Source: Sinobacterium caligoides
GTDB lineage: Bacteria; Pseudomonadota; Gammaproteobacteria; Pseudomonadales; Sinobacteriaceae
DNA length: 64,000 bases
Direction of reading: 5' to 3'
Assembly: GCF_003752585.1 (NCBI RefSeq)
Contig: NZ_RKHR01000004.1
Coordinates: 1,272,054 to 1,336,053 of the forward strand
Within the stretch, counting starts at the first letter, position 1, and every line of letters starts with the position of its first letter. The notes beneath the pieces are model-generated. The model did not search any database and was not told the origin of the DNA. It worked only from the letters and a program-made list of their open reading frames with translations. The position numbers were made by a program, and so were the translations under genes. Positions 63,896-64,000 of the stretch are shown here, in pieces.

Positions 63896-64000
63896 ACTAC
63901 AGCGAGATTCATTTTTACACCGACTCAATCAACGACCTGCCGCTGTGCGAATACGCCGACCACACCTACCTAGTCAACCCCTGCCGCCAACTGCGCGCCC
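63896..64000 (+). pseudogene. Right copy of the HAD-IB 3' end (fragment, continues past window)
   Basis: This segment encodes the same residues as codons from HAD motif IV onward (YTDSINDLPLCEY), with two silent changes relative to 58172-58276. It lacks the first three quarters of the gene and any start. It is probably the displaced original 3' end, or the other attachment-site copy, after insertion of the Hachiman-bearing DNA. Confidence 0.85.

Overview
The window looks like a chromosomal segment of a marine, free-living gammaproteobacterium. It has moderate-to-high GC coding DNA, a complete cydABX-cydDC cluster, many outer-membrane and secreted proteins, and several phosphorus-scavenging genes. 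No rRNA or tRNA gene and no CRISPR array was recognised. The one clear compositional break is an AT-rich block from about 58.4 to 63.9 kb.

Region by region. (1) 1-15145, all on the minus strand: a giant repeat adhesin that runs off the left edge, preceded in its operon by a membrane-fusion protein and two different ABC exporter subunits. A sigma54-dependent response regulator lies just upstream. A good -24/-12 promoter and GTTACA repeats lie between that regulator and the exporter operon, so the regulator probably drives adhesin expression and export. (2) 15309-25771: a protein-isoaspartate methyltransferase-like gene, the cytochrome bd oxidase operon cydA-cydB-cydX with its assembly transporter cydD-cydC, a U32-family protein resembling RlhA, and a glutathione S-transferase. 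(3) 26072-39821: a cysteine-rich secreted protein, a PhoX-type phosphatase, a saccharopine-dehydrogenase/DUF2269/DoxX-like operon, LysR and LysE genes, a TraB/GumN protein, GNAT acetyltransferases and small secreted or lipoproteins. (4) 40461-48393: a phosphate-selective-type porin, a PhnD-PhnC-PhnE phosphonate importer, a phosphonate-associated Fe-alcohol dehydrogenase, a LysR regulator, and a secreted phosphodiesterase-like enzyme carrying three PAN/Apple-like repeats. (5) 48648-51970: HD hydrolase, GNAT, a BspA/DUF285 lipoprotein and a MerC-like protein. (6) 52133-58326: a GntR/UTRA regulator divergent from an ABC importer operon that also encodes a cytoplasmic phosphodiesterase-like enzyme and a HAD-IB phosphatase. 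A Pho-box-like sequence lies in the divergent intergenic region. (7) 58327-64000: an AT-rich block with a Hachiman (HamA-HamB) anti-phage system and a cassette-like gene.

The most notable structural observation concerns the right edge. The last 105 bases repeat the 3' part of the HAD-IB gene at 103 of 105 positions, and both differences are synonymous. The Hachiman block is therefore bracketed by a long direct repeat, as expected when a mobile element inserts into the 3' end of a protein gene and supplies a replacement 3' end. No integrase is visible between the repeats. Just inside the right repeat lie a cassette-like gene preceded by an attC-like palindrome and a 16-bp repeated motif.

Functionally, the window contains several genes for phosphorus acquisition: PhoX, an OprP-like porin, PhnDCE, the PAN-phosphodiesterase, and the Pho-box-linked importer plus phosphodiesterase plus phosphatase. 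It also has a regulated surface-adhesion module and a horizontally acquired defence island.
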